Assembly (NCBI RefSeq): GCF_013346665.1
Contig: NZ_JABVBB010000034.1
Coordinates: forward strand, 672,663-736,662
Origin: Sulfitobacter maritimus
Lineage (GTDB): Bacteria; Pseudomonadota; Alphaproteobacteria; Rhodobacterales; Rhodobacteraceae
Length of the DNA: 64,000 bases
Direction: 5' to 3'
The notes beneath the pieces were generated by a model. It saw only the letters and a program-made list of their open reading frames with translations, was not told where the DNA came from and did not search any database. Each line of letters begins with the position of its first letter. Within the stretch, counting starts at the first letter, position 1. Of the stretch, positions 52,621 to 60,314 are shown one piece after another. The translations under genes and the position numbers were made by a program.

Positions 52621-53460
52621 CTACCGCTGACGCCGCGCCATAAAGGCCAGCCGCTCAAACAGATGCACGTCCTGCTCGTTCTTCAGCAGCGCCCCATGCA
52701 GTTTGGGCAGCGCGTTGGTGCCGTCTTTGGCAAGATCTTCGGCGTCCATATCCTCGGCCAAGAGCAGTTTCAGCCAGTCCAGTACCTCGGAAGTCGAAGG
52801 TTTCTTCTTCAGCCCTTGCTGGTCGCGGATTTCGTAGAACTGCGTCAGCGCCGTGGTCAGCAACTGCTGTTTGATGCCCGGATGATGCACTTCGACGATC
52901 TGTTTCAGCGTCTCCATCTCTGGGAACTGGATGTAATGGAAGAAACAGCGGCGCAGAAAGGCGTCAGGCAGTTCTTTTTCGTTGTTCGAGGTGATGATCA
53001 CGATGGGACGTTGCTTGGCGCGGATCGTCTCGCCGGTCTCATAGACAAAGAATTCCATCTTATCGAGTTCCTGCAACAGGTCGTTGGGAAACTCGATGTC
53101 GGCCTTGTCGATCTCGTCGATCAGCAGCACGACCTTCTCATCAGCCTCAAACGCCTGCCACAGCTTGCCCTTGCGAATGTAGTTCTTCACATCATGCACG
53201 CGTTCATCGCCCAACTGGCTGTCGCGCAATCGGCTTACGGCGTCATACTCATAAAGCCCCTGTTGCGCGCGCGTGGTGGATTTGATGTTCCACTCAATCA
53301 TGCGCAGTCCCAAAGCGTCGCTGACCTGCCGCGCCAACTCGGTTTTTCCCGTGCCGGGCTCACCCTTAACGAGCAGGGGCCGTTCCAGCGTAACCGCAGC
53401 GTTAACCGCGATTTTCAGATCGTCGGTGGCCACGTAATCTTTGGTGCCTTGGAATTTCAT
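52621..53460 (-). CDS. MoxR family AAA+ ATPase
   Basis: A 279-residue ATPase with Walker A GEPGTGKTELAR (about residue 37), Walker B VVLLIDEIDKADIEFPNDLLQELDKMEF (about residue 104), sensor 1 IITSNNEKELPDAFLRRCFFHY with the Arg finger, and the C-terminal lid. MoxR proteins pair with VWA proteins to remodel or load client complexes; the CoxE-like VWA partner is three genes downstream. The start ATG at 53460 lies 169 bases from dksA, so a divergent promoter region is likely. Confidence 0.94.
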   Translation of the reverse strand: MKFQGTKDYVATDDLKIAVNAAVTLERPLLVKGEPGTGKTELARQVSDALGLRMIEWNIKSTTRAQQGLYEYDAVSRLRDSQLGDERVHDVKNYIRKGKLWQAFEADEKVVLLIDEIDKADIEFPNDLLQELDKMEFFVYETGETIRAKQRPIVIITSNNEKELPDAFLRRCFFHYIQFPEMETLKQIVEVHHPGIKQQLLTTALTQFYEIRDQQGLKKKPSTSEVLDWLKLLLAEDMDAEDLAKDGTNALPKLHGALLKNEQDVHLFERLAFMARRQR

Positions 53461-53629
53461 CGTTTTTTCAACCTCGTCTGACGCGCGCTTAATCCAAGGT
53501 CTTTAACCAAAAATCAAAGTCTTTGTGTAGTGACAATTGTTAATCGCTAAGATAGATGCAGCCGCAGGGGAAAATGTCGGGAGACAGGCCTTTTTAATGT
53601 CTGAGTTAAGAACCGCCGGGGAAAAACAG

Positions 53630-54052
53630 ATGAAGCAGGAAATCTTCCTGTCGGACGACTATCGTCCGGCTGAGGACGAGCCATTCATGAATGACCGTCA
53701 GCTTGAGTACTTTCGTCGCAAATTGCTGAACTGGAAAGCGGAGCTGTTGGCTGGCAGCCGTGACACCATCGAAGCCTTGCAGGACGGCACCCGGAACATT
53801 CCGGATGTGACCGACCGCGCATCAGAAGAGACAGACCGCGCGCTTGAGTTGCGCACACGTGACCGCGCCCGCAAGCTCGTTGGCAAGATCGACGCCGCGC
53901 TGCGCCGAATTGATGAGGGAGAGTTCGGCTACTGCATGAAAACCGGCGATCCGATCTCGCTCAAGCGGCTTGACGCACGGCCCATCGCCACCATGACGCT
54001 GGAAGCGCAAGAGCGTCACGAGCGGCGCGAGAAGGTGCATCGGGACGACTGA
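53630..54052 (+). CDS. dksA: DksA-like RNA polymerase regulator lacking the zinc cysteines
   Basis: A 140-residue coiled-coil secondary-channel factor that works with ppGpp. The coiled coil (NDRQLEYFRRKLLNWKAELLAGSRDTIEALQDGTRNIPDVTDRASEETDRALELRTRDRARKLVGKIDAALRRI) carries the acidic tip around DVTDRASEETD. The zinc-finger region reads DEGEFGYCMKTGDPISLKRLDARPIATM and has only one cysteine instead of four, so zinc binding is improbable. The start is taken at ATG 53630 (GGGGAAAA upstream). An alternative ATG at 53597 would add 11 residues. It is divergent from MoxR. Confidence 0.9.
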   Translation: MKQEIFLSDDYRPAEDEPFMNDRQLEYFRRKLLNWKAELLAGSRDTIEALQDGTRNIPDVTDRASEETDRALELRTRDRARKLVGKIDAALRRIDEGEFGYCMKTGDPISLKRLDARPIATMTLEAQERHERREKVHRDD

Positions 54053-54127
54053 AATGTCTGACAAGATCAAACGCCGGGGCAACTGCTCCGGCGTTCTTCT
54101 ATGTGCGGTTGCCATGCGGCGGGCCGG

Positions 54128-55318
54128 ATGAGCGGGGCTAACGCGCCGCGCAACGGCGTGTCCAATGCCATCGTTATCGGCGGTGGCATCGGCGGTCTGG
54201 CCTGCGCTACGGCACTCGCGCGGCAGGGCGTGGCCGTCACGCTGCTGGAACAAGCCCCTGACTTTTCCGAGGTTGGTGCAGGTTTGCAGATCAGTCCCAA
54301 CGGCCTCGCCGTCCTGCGCGGCTTGGGGCTTGAAGGCGGGCTGAAGGCACGCGGTGCGGTGCGCGGGCAGGCGGTGCGGCTGTGTGACTATGCCAAAGGC
54401 GCGCAAGTCGCTCGGCTGGATCTGACCCGCTTGCCCGAGACGCAACGCTATTACTTCGTCCACCGCGCCGACTTGATTGATCTGCTGCGGGGGGCGGCAC
54501 AGCAAGCCAATGTGAGTTTTGAGACCAGCGCCCAAGCCGCCAGCCTGCACCCCGGCGCTCTGCCACAGGTGCAGATGGCCAACGGTGGGCGGCGGCGGGC
54601 TGAATTGGTGGTCGCCGCCGATGGCATCCATTCCGTCGGGCGGGTGCAGTTGAACGGCGCCGACAAAGCCGCCTTCTCTGGCCAAGTCGCATGGCGGGCG
54701 CTGATCCCAAATGACATTAACCACGGGCCAGAGGCGCGGGTGACGATGGGACCGGGGCGGCATCTGGTGAGCTATCCACTGCGCGATGGGCGTCTGATCA
54801 ACCTCGTCGCTGTCGAAGAACGCAGCGACTGGGCCGCCGAAGGCTGGCATCACGCCGACAACCCCGCCAACCTGCGCCGCGCTTTTGCGGGCTTTGGCGG
54901 CGAGGCGGCGCAGATGATCGAAACGGTGAAGAATGTCACCCTCTGGGGGCTGCACCATCATCCTGTCGCGGCCAATTGGCACGGCGAAGGCGTGGCTCTG
55001 CTTGGCGATGCCGCCCATCCAACGCTGCCGTTTTTGGCGCAGGGCGCGAATATGGCGCTGGAGGATGCTTGGGTCTTGGCCGATTGCCTGCGCCGCCAGC
55101 CGCGCGACGCAGCGCTCGCAGCCTATCAGGCCAAGCGGATCAACCGAACGCGGCGCATCGTCAAAACGTCAGAAGGCAACGCCGCACGCTACCACATGAC
55201 GCCCGGCCCGCTGCGACTGGTGGCCCATTCTGGTCTGCGGCTGGCGTCAAGATTGGCGCCAAGCGTGATGCTCGGCGCCTATGATTGGCTCTATGGTCAC
55301 GACGTCACCAAGGGGTAG
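54128..55318 (+). CDS. FAD-dependent monooxygenase (salicylate hydroxylase-like)
   Basis: A 396-residue flavoprotein. It has an N-terminal Rossmann GxGxxG in AIVIGGGIGGLACATALARQGVAVTLLEQ, the DG motif LVVAADGIHSVGR (about residue 170), and the GD motif VALLGDAAHPTLPFLAQGANMALEDAWVLADCL (about residue 290). This is the class A aromatic hydroxylase layout (PHBH fold), acting with NAD(P)H and O2. Substrate is not predictable; related proteins act on salicylate, 3-hydroxybenzoate or kynurenine. It follows dksA by 75 bases and is convergent with ocd, sharing a hairpin terminator. Confidence 0.92.
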   Translation: MSGANAPRNGVSNAIVIGGGIGGLACATALARQGVAVTLLEQAPDFSEVGAGLQISPNGLAVLRGLGLEGGLKARGAVRGQAVRLCDYAKGAQVARLDLTRLPETQRYYFVHRADLIDLLRGAAQQANVSFETSAQAASLHPGALPQVQMANGGRRRAELVVAADGIHSVGRVQLNGADKAAFSGQVAWRALIPNDINHGPEARVTMGPGRHLVSYPLRDGRLINLVAVEERSDWAAEGWHHADNPANLRRAFAGFGGEAAQMIETVKNVTLWGLHHHPVAANWHGEGVALLGDAAHPTLPFLAQGANMALEDAWVLADCLRRQPRDAALAAYQAKRINRTRRIVKTSEGNAARYHMTPGPLRLVAHSGLRLASRLAPSVMLGAYDWLYGHDVTKG

Positions 55319-55319
55319 G

Positions 55320-55339
55320 CCACCGACCAAGGTCGGTGG
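55320..55339. terminator. Bidirectional hairpin terminator between monooxygenase and ocd genes
   Basis: CCACCGACC and GGTCGGTGG form a perfect 9-base-pair stem with a 2-base loop, placed two bases after the monooxygenase stop and ten before the end of ocd. Its symmetry suits termination from both sides, though U-tracts are absent. Confidence 0.6.
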
Positions 55340-55348
55340 TCGCTCATA

Positions 55349-56398
55349 TCAGCCCGCGCGTTGCAACATGCCAAAGAGGTCACGCGGATCGTCCGGGTCG
55401 GCCAGCAGGTCGAGCGGCTGGAACAGGCCTGTTTCAGCGATCTGGTCGCGCACGTAGCGCAGGGCCGAGAAATCCTCAATCGCGAAGCCGACGGAGTCGA
55501 AAAGCGTGATCTGACGGTCATCGCGGCGGCCCTTGGCTTGGCCGGTCAGAACCTGCCAAATCTCAGTGACCTCATGGTCGGCTTCCAACTGCTGAATCTC
55601 CCCCTCAATGCGCGTCTGCTCAGGGAATTCCACAAAGATATCAGAGCGATGTAGGATCGCGGGCGCCAGTTCCGTCTTGCCCGGGCAGTCGCCGCCGATC
55701 GCATTGATATGCACGCCGGAGCCGACCATATTGTCGGTCAGGATCGTGGCATATTGCTTGTCGGCGGTGCAGGTGGTGATGATCTGCGCGCCAAGGATCG
55801 CGTCCTCTGCCGTGTCACATTCCACCACTTTGATCCCGTGTCCCGCCAGATTGCGTGCGCATTTCGCGGTTGCTGCGCGGTCGATGTCGTAGAGCCGTAC
55901 CTCGTCCACGCCACAGATAGCCTTCATCGCAAGGCTCTGAAACTCGGACTGTGCGCCATTGCCGATCATCGCCATCACATGGCTGCCCTTCGGTGCCAGC
56001 AGCCGCGCCACCACGGCGGACGTCGCTGCCGTGCGCAGGGCGGTGAGGATCGTCATCTCGGTCAGCAGCACCGGATAGCCATTGGCCACGTTCGCCAGCA
56101 GGCCAAAAGCGGTGACGGTCTGAAAGCCGTCCTTTGTGTTGTCCGGATGGCCGTTCACGTATTTGAAGCCGTACACATCGCCGTCCGAGGTGGGCATCAA
56201 TTCGATCACGCCTTTCTCAGAATGGCTCGCCACGCGCGGGGTCTTGTCGAACAACTCCCAGCGTTTGAAATCGGCCTCAATGTACTCCGCCAACCCGCGC
56301 AGCATCTCTTCAACGCCGATATGGTGGATCAGCTTCATCATCTGATCGACAGAAACAAAAGGCACCAGCGCCTTATCGGAAGGGTTCAGATTGGTCAT
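55349..56398 (-). CDS. ocd: Ornithine cyclodeaminase
   Basis: Converts ornithine to proline and ammonia with bound NAD. The 349-residue protein of the OCD/mu-crystallin family shows VNGHPDNTKDGFQTVTAFG (substrate-binding), TALRTAATSAVVARLLAPKGSHVMAMIGNGAQSEFQSLA (NAD-binding GNGAQSEFQ, about residue 139) and VGSGVHINAIGGDCPGKTEL (catalytic Asp). It starts 14 bases after the arginase stop, so arginine degradation to proline is encoded as one unit. ATG 56398 is chosen over the open frame to 56416. Confidence 0.95.
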   Translation of the reverse strand: MTNLNPSDKALVPFVSVDQMMKLIHHIGVEEMLRGLAEYIEADFKRWELFDKTPRVASHSEKGVIELMPTSDGDVYGFKYVNGHPDNTKDGFQTVTAFGLLANVANGYPVLLTEMTILTALRTAATSAVVARLLAPKGSHVMAMIGNGAQSEFQSLAMKAICGVDEVRLYDIDRAATAKCARNLAGHGIKVVECDTAEDAILGAQIITTCTADKQYATILTDNMVGSGVHINAIGGDCPGKTELAPAILHRSDIFVEFPEQTRIEGEIQQLEADHEVTEIWQVLTGQAKGRRDDRQITLFDSVGFAIEDFSALRYVRDQIAETGLFQPLDLLADPDDPRDLFGMLQRAG

Positions 56399-56412
56399 GT
56401 CAGGTCTTTCTA

Positions 56413-57336
56413 TCAATAGGCTCGGGTAGGGCGGTCAAACACGCGGCGGCCAAAGGCCGAGGCGGTGAGGTCCACCATCAATTGCGCGGTGCGGCCACGC
56501 TCATCAAGGAAGGGGTTCAATTCGACCAGATCAAGCGAAGTCATCAGCCCGCTGTCATGCAGCATCTCCATCACCAGATGCCCCTCGCGCACGGTGGCAC
56601 CGCCCGGCACGGTGGTGCCGACAGCAGGGGCAACCGAAGGATCAAGGAAATCGACATCCAGCGAGACATGCAGCATCCCGTCCGCCGCTGCGACCTTATC
56701 GAGGAACCGCTGCAAGGGTTTGGCAATGCCGCTCTCGTCAATCTCGCGCATGTCGACATAGGTCACGGTGGTGTCCTGCAACGCCGCGCGTTCAGCCGCA
56801 TCGACGGAACGCAGCCCGATCATGGCGATATTATCATGGGGCAAGGGCTTTAACACTTCGGGGAAACCATCAAACCCTTTGCGCCCGGTCACATAGCCCA
56901 AGGGGGTGCCGTGAAGATTGCCGCTGTCGCTGGTTTGCGGGGTGTGAAAATCCGTATGCGCATCCAGCCAAAGGACGAAAAGCGGGCGCTCGGCTTTCTC
57001 GGCATGGCGCATCGCGCCCAAAACGGTGCCGAGTGCCAAAGCATGATCGCCGCCCATAAAGATCGGCAACCCGTCATCCATCGCTGCATCCGCAGCGGCG
57101 GCAAGGCTCTCTGTCCAAGCAATGGTCTCTTCCAACGCGTGGAGCTTTTCGTGCTCTTTGGCATGATAGGGCGCTGGCGCGATATTGCCGCGATCCACAA
57201 CATTATGGCCGAGGTCGCGCAGCGCAGGCTCTAACCCGGCGGTGCGAAAGGCATCCGGCCCCATCAAACATCCCCGGCGGCGTTTGCCACTGTCCAGTGG
57301 CACGCCAAGCAAGATGCAATTCTGTTCATGTGACAT
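56413..57336 (-). CDS. rocF: Arginase
   Basis: Hydrolyses arginine to ornithine and urea. The 307-residue binuclear manganese enzyme has all ureohydrolase motifs: GGDHALALG (about residue 97), LWLDAHTDFHTP (about residue 122) and SLDVDFLDPSVAPAVGTTVPGGAT (about residue 225). A basic start (LDSGKRRRGCLMGPDAFR) is typical of arginase rather than agmatinase. The ATG at 57334-57336 follows AAAGGAG. It is co-transcribed with ocd. A palindromic TTGATATATCAA lies 41 bases upstream of its start codon in a candidate promoter. Confidence 0.96.
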   Translation of the reverse strand: MSHEQNCILLGVPLDSGKRRRGCLMGPDAFRTAGLEPALRDLGHNVVDRGNIAPAPYHAKEHEKLHALEETIAWTESLAAAADAAMDDGLPIFMGGDHALALGTVLGAMRHAEKAERPLFVLWLDAHTDFHTPQTSDSGNLHGTPLGYVTGRKGFDGFPEVLKPLPHDNIAMIGLRSVDAAERAALQDTTVTYVDMREIDESGIAKPLQRFLDKVAAADGMLHVSLDVDFLDPSVAPAVGTTVPGGATVREGHLVMEMLHDSGLMTSLDLVELNPFLDERGRTAQLMVDLTASAFGRRVFDRPTRAY

Positions 57337-57376
57337 CGGGAACTCCTTTGGTGTTTCAAACCAAATAGAGTACCTT

Positions 57377-57388
57377 TTGATATATCAA
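57377..57388. promoter_or_regulatory. TTGATATATCAA palindrome upstream of the arginase operon
   Basis: A perfect 12-base palindrome in the 117-base gap between the arginase start and the dsbB stop. It resembles an FNR box but has a 2-base rather than 4-base centre. The overlapping AT-rich sequence could equally be the -10 region of the arginase promoter. Confidence 0.35.
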
Positions 57389-57453
57389 CAAGCTGTCAAA
57401 CTGCACAATTCGGGTAGGTTTTGCGCAAATGGTAAGCGTAAATGTCCAATTTG

Positions 57454-57921
57454 TTACTCAGTGCGCTTTGCCGCCATGATCCACAGCACAACCAGCACCG
57501 CAGAGAAGATCGCGTTCCATCCTGCCATCGACAGACCGAACAACTGCCAAACGATCTCGTCGCACATCACCAGCCCGACAGGACCGTCGGTCGACAAAAG
57601 CGCCCCACCATCAAGGCTGCCCATGTCGAGCCCACCGCCGGTGCAAGAGCTTGGCCCCGGCCACCAACCCCATTCAACGCCAGCATGATACGCCCCGATC
57701 CCCGCCGTCAGCGCCGCCGCCGCCGCGCCGAACCACGCCAAGACACGCGTCCCGCCCATGAGCAACGCCGCCCCAATCAACACCGCTGCGGCATGAGGCC
57801 AGCGCTGCCACAGGCACATCTTACAAGGCGCATAGCCCCCCAGATGCTGAAACCCAAACGCCCCGAGCAGCAACGCGGCAGAGCCGAAGGTCGCCAATGT
57901 AATCAATGTCTTGCGTGTCAT
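57454..57921 (-). CDS. dsbB: Disulfide bond formation protein B
   Basis: An inner-membrane quinone-linked oxidase that re-oxidises DsbA. The 155-residue protein has four hydrophobic helices and both redox pairs: the first periplasmic loop CKMC (about residues 33-36) and the second-loop cysteines in GPSSCTGGG and GLVMCDEIVW. The Arg of the quinone site region is not obvious. It overlaps the upstream YqaA-type gene by four bases. The DsbA-like protein at 28072 is a possible redox partner. Confidence 0.92.
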   Translation of the reverse strand: MTRKTLITLATFGSAALLLGAFGFQHLGGYAPCKMCLWQRWPHAAAVLIGAALLMGGTRVLAWFGAAAAALTAGIGAYHAGVEWGWWPGPSSCTGGGLDMGSLDGGALLSTDGPVGLVMCDEIVWQLFGLSMAGWNAIFSAVLVVLWIMAAKRTE

Positions 57922-58496
57922 AGAACCTTTACCACCATAAAGCCGCCGATCAGCAGAGCCACCGCGAGGGTAAACATCATGCCCAAACGGCGTTCAATGA
58001 AATCCCGGATCGGCGGACCGAACTGCCACAGCAGCCCTGCCACAATGAAAAACCGCAGCCCCCGCGCGAGGATCGAAGTCGTGATAAAGGTGGCAAGCGG
58101 CATCCCAGTCCAGCCGGACATGATGGTGATGACCTTATAAGGAAAGGGCGTCACCCCCGCGATCAGCACCGCCCAAAAGCCCATGTCATTGAACCGGGTG
58201 GAGAATTCGGCCATCGCGTCAGCTTTCCCAAGGCTCGCAAGGATCGGCTGGCCGATGCTTTCAAACGCCAAGGCCCCAATGGCATAGCCCAGTAACCCGC
58301 CCAGCACCGATGCCAACAGCGCCACCCCGGCAATCAACCACGCCCGCCGAGGCTGGGCAATGATCATCGGGATCATCAAAATATCCGGGGGGATCGGGAA
58401 GAACGAACTTTCCACAAAGGCCACAATGGCCAGCGCCCAGAGCGCGTGGCGGTGCTGGGCCAAGCCCAAGGTCCAATCATAAAGGCGGCGGATCAT
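57918..58496 (-). CDS. YqaA family (VTT/DedA-like) membrane protein
   Basis: A 192-residue polytopic protein. The pattern ESSFFPIPPDILMIPMIIAQPRRAW near the N-terminus and GWTGMPLATFITTSILARGLRFFIVAGLLW later is characteristic of YqaA/VTT proteins, distantly related to DedA flippases. The start ATG at 58496 follows GGAGCC; the open frame to 58532 is less likely. It is coupled to dsbB by an ATGA-type overlap, a recurrent arrangement, but a shared function is not established. Confidence 0.9.
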   Translation of the reverse strand: MIRRLYDWTLGLAQHRHALWALAIVAFVESSFFPIPPDILMIPMIIAQPRRAWLIAGVALLASVLGGLLGYAIGALAFESIGQPILASLGKADAMAEFSTRFNDMGFWAVLIAGVTPFPYKVITIMSGWTGMPLATFITTSILARGLRFFIVAGLLWQFGPPIRDFIERRLGMMFTLAVALLIGGFMVVKVL

Positions 58497-58619
58497 GCGT
58501 CGGGCTCCGGTCTGTTTTGACTGCATCACCACGTGCGGAGCGCAAGGTCAAGGCAAGCGAACGTCTTTGCAGAAAATCCGCTTGCCCGTCTGCGCAAGTC
58601 ACGCTAAATGACCCCCAGT

Positions 58620-58703
58620 GCCCAAGTGGCGGAATGGTAGACGCAGGGGATTCAAAATCCCCCGCCGCGAGGCGTGCCGGTTCGAGTCCGGCCTTGGGTA
58701 CCA
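58620..58703 (+). tRNA. tRNA-Leu, anticodon CAA
   Basis: A class II tRNA. The acceptor GCCCAAG pairs with CTTGGGT (one G-U), the D arm is TGGCGGAATGGTAGACGC, the anticodon stem-loop is GGGGA-TTCAAAA-TCCCC with anticodon CAA, a variable arm CGCCGCGAGGCGT follows, and the T arm is GCCGGTTCGAGTCCGGC. CCA is encoded at 58701-58703. It reads UUG codons. Confidence 0.97.
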
Positions 58704-58786
58704 ATGGCTTACGCCATTCTCCGCATCCCCCGATATGCTCCACCCACAGTTTCCCGTTCTGGGCCTGTTCTGTTCTGAGATGTTTA

Positions 58787-59191
58787 TTAGAGGCATGGCA
58801 GGTCAAGCAGTGCCGCAGTTTCGCGCTCTCTTTGCTTCTTAGTACGCGGCATATATCCGTAGCACACAAGGTAATCACGGCGGGCTGCCTGCCATGCTTT
58901 ATGTACTCGGTTCACGTATTGCGCTAATGGCAGGCAGGCCGACTTGTTAGCGGTTTTTGACAGTGATGCGCTGGCTGGTCGTTCACGGGTATCTTCTTCA
59001 ATGATTACAACCGCGTTCTGCCCGTAAGCTCTAAGTCTTACCTCCATTCTCATCGCCGGCGCAGCGTCGAAGGAATTGCCGCAGTGCAAGCGTTCGACGA
59101 CTACGTTTTGCGCGCAACCGGCCTTTACCGCGACGATCGTAAGACACAGGCTAACAAATAAGCTGCGAATGACCGACCTAACATCTTTCAA
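58787..59191 (-). CDS. Orphan secreted protein
   Basis: A 134-residue frame beginning at a TTG (59189-59191) with no convincing ribosome site. It has a plausible signal peptide (MKDVRSVIRSLFVSLCLTIVAVKAGCAQ, TTG read as Met), four further cysteines and a basic middle. The predicted lipobox (VKAGC) is weak. It recognises no family I know. It lies beside tRNA-Leu in a stretch of visibly lower GC than the flanking genes, which suggests a recent acquisition or a decaying remnant. Downstream DNA to 59234 holds nothing else. Coding status is uncertain. Confidence 0.4.
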   Translation of the reverse strand: MKDVRSVIRSLFVSLCLTIVAVKAGCAQNVVVERLHCGNSFDAAPAMRMEVRLRAYGQNAVVIIEEDTRERPASASLSKTANKSACLPLAQYVNRVHKAWQAARRDYLVCYGYMPRTKKQRERETAALLDLPCL

Positions 59192-59234
59192 GGGGACTGC
59201 CGCAACAATACTGGCGCCAAAGCTGGCATGACCC

Positions 59235-60314
59235 CTAAAAACTGGCGGGACAAGAAGACAGCTCCAACTGGACCGCCATCGGCCCCGCGAGGATCAGCGC
59301 CACGAGGTCGATCTGCCGGTTCGTGCCGGTTTTCTGAAACAGATTGCGCATGTGGAAAGACACGGTCGTCGTCGAAATCCCAAGGGCGTCGGCCACATCG
59401 GAGGGGCGTGCGCCGCTGGTGAGGAGGGCTGCGACCCGTGCTTCAGTTGGGGTGAGGCCGAACAGATCGATCAACAGCCGCTCCGACACCTTTTTGTCAT
59501 GTGTCGGTGCGGATAGGAACACGGCGAGTTCTGCTTGGACTTTTTGCGTCGCCGTTGAAGGTCCCAATGCGCCGATCAGCGCTGACATTGCGCTATCAGC
59601 GCCTTGCAACATGATACCGCCGACCCGTTCACCGCGCCGGGCGGCGGCTTTGACCTTGTCGAGTGCCTGTTGCAGCGCCGTGTCACTGACCGGATCCGTC
59701 GCCGCAATCCTGTTCCTGCGAAAGCTGAAATGCGCGGCGTCTCGCGCCATATTTCGCGCCGCTTTATTCGCGTGGACGACATTCCCATCGCGATCCAACA
59801 GCACGATCCCAAGGGCGATCAAATCCAGCACCGGATGGGGTCCGCCGCTGGCGAGGTCGGCCAACGCGGCTTGCAGGCTGGCGACGTCCCGCTCGATCTG
59901 GCCCTTGATACGTGACACCTGACGCAGTCTGGCGGATACGGTGGCCAAGAGCAGATCATAGTCGACGGGCTTTATCAGATAGTCGTCCGCACCGCGCAGC
60001 TTGCCTTCGATCACCTCGCGCGGCTCTGACATGGCGGTGAGAAAGACAAAGGGTGTGCTGGCAAGCTCAGGACGGTTCTGGCGCATGGCAGAAAGCAGCC
60101 CGTAGCCGTCGAGCTTGGGCATGGTGATATCGCAAAGCACAAGGTCAGGCGTGGCGTTTTCCATGAGCCGGTCGGCCTCTTCCCCATGGGCGGCAGCGAG
60201 GGCGCGATAGCCTGCCTCCTCAAGCTCTTCGACAATGTCGCGGCGCAAAGCGGGCTCATCTTCCACCACAAGGATAAGCGGGGCGGGGGTGTTTATTGCT
60301 GTATCTGTCATCAT
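59235..60314 (-). CDS. Response regulator with receiver, PAS-like linker and LuxR-type HTH
   Basis: A 359-residue regulator. The N-terminal receiver domain has acidic residues in VVEDEPALRR, phospho-Asp in VLCDITMPKLDG (about residue 62), a conserved Thr/Ser and Lys in YLIKPVD. A central 150-residue region (DLIALGIVLLDRDGNVVHANKAARNMARD) resembles PAS, and a C-terminal GerE/LuxR HTH (LTPTEARVAALLTSGARPSDVADALGISTTTVSFHMRNLFQKTGT) follows. The start overlaps the histidine kinase stop by four bases, so the two are a cognate pair. Targets are unknown. Confidence 0.92.
   Translation of the reverse strand: MMTDTAINTPAPLILVVEDEPALRRDIVEELEEAGYRALAAAHGEEADRLMENATPDLVLCDITMPKLDGYGLLSAMRQNRPELASTPFVFLTAMSEPREVIEGKLRGADDYLIKPVDYDLLLATVSARLRQVSRIKGQIERDVASLQAALADLASGGPHPVLDLIALGIVLLDRDGNVVHANKAARNMARDAAHFSFRRNRIAATDPVSDTALQQALDKVKAAARRGERVGGIMLQGADSAMSALIGALGPSTATQKVQAELAVFLSAPTHDKKVSERLLIDLFGLTPTEARVAALLTSGARPSDVADALGISTTTVSFHMRNLFQKTGTNRQIDLVALILAGPMAVQLELSSCPASF

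Noticed and set aside
58599..58796. Minus-strand frame WYPRPDSNRHASRRGILNPLRLPFRHLG
   Set aside because: Antisense of tRNA-Leu; a recurring mis-annotation.
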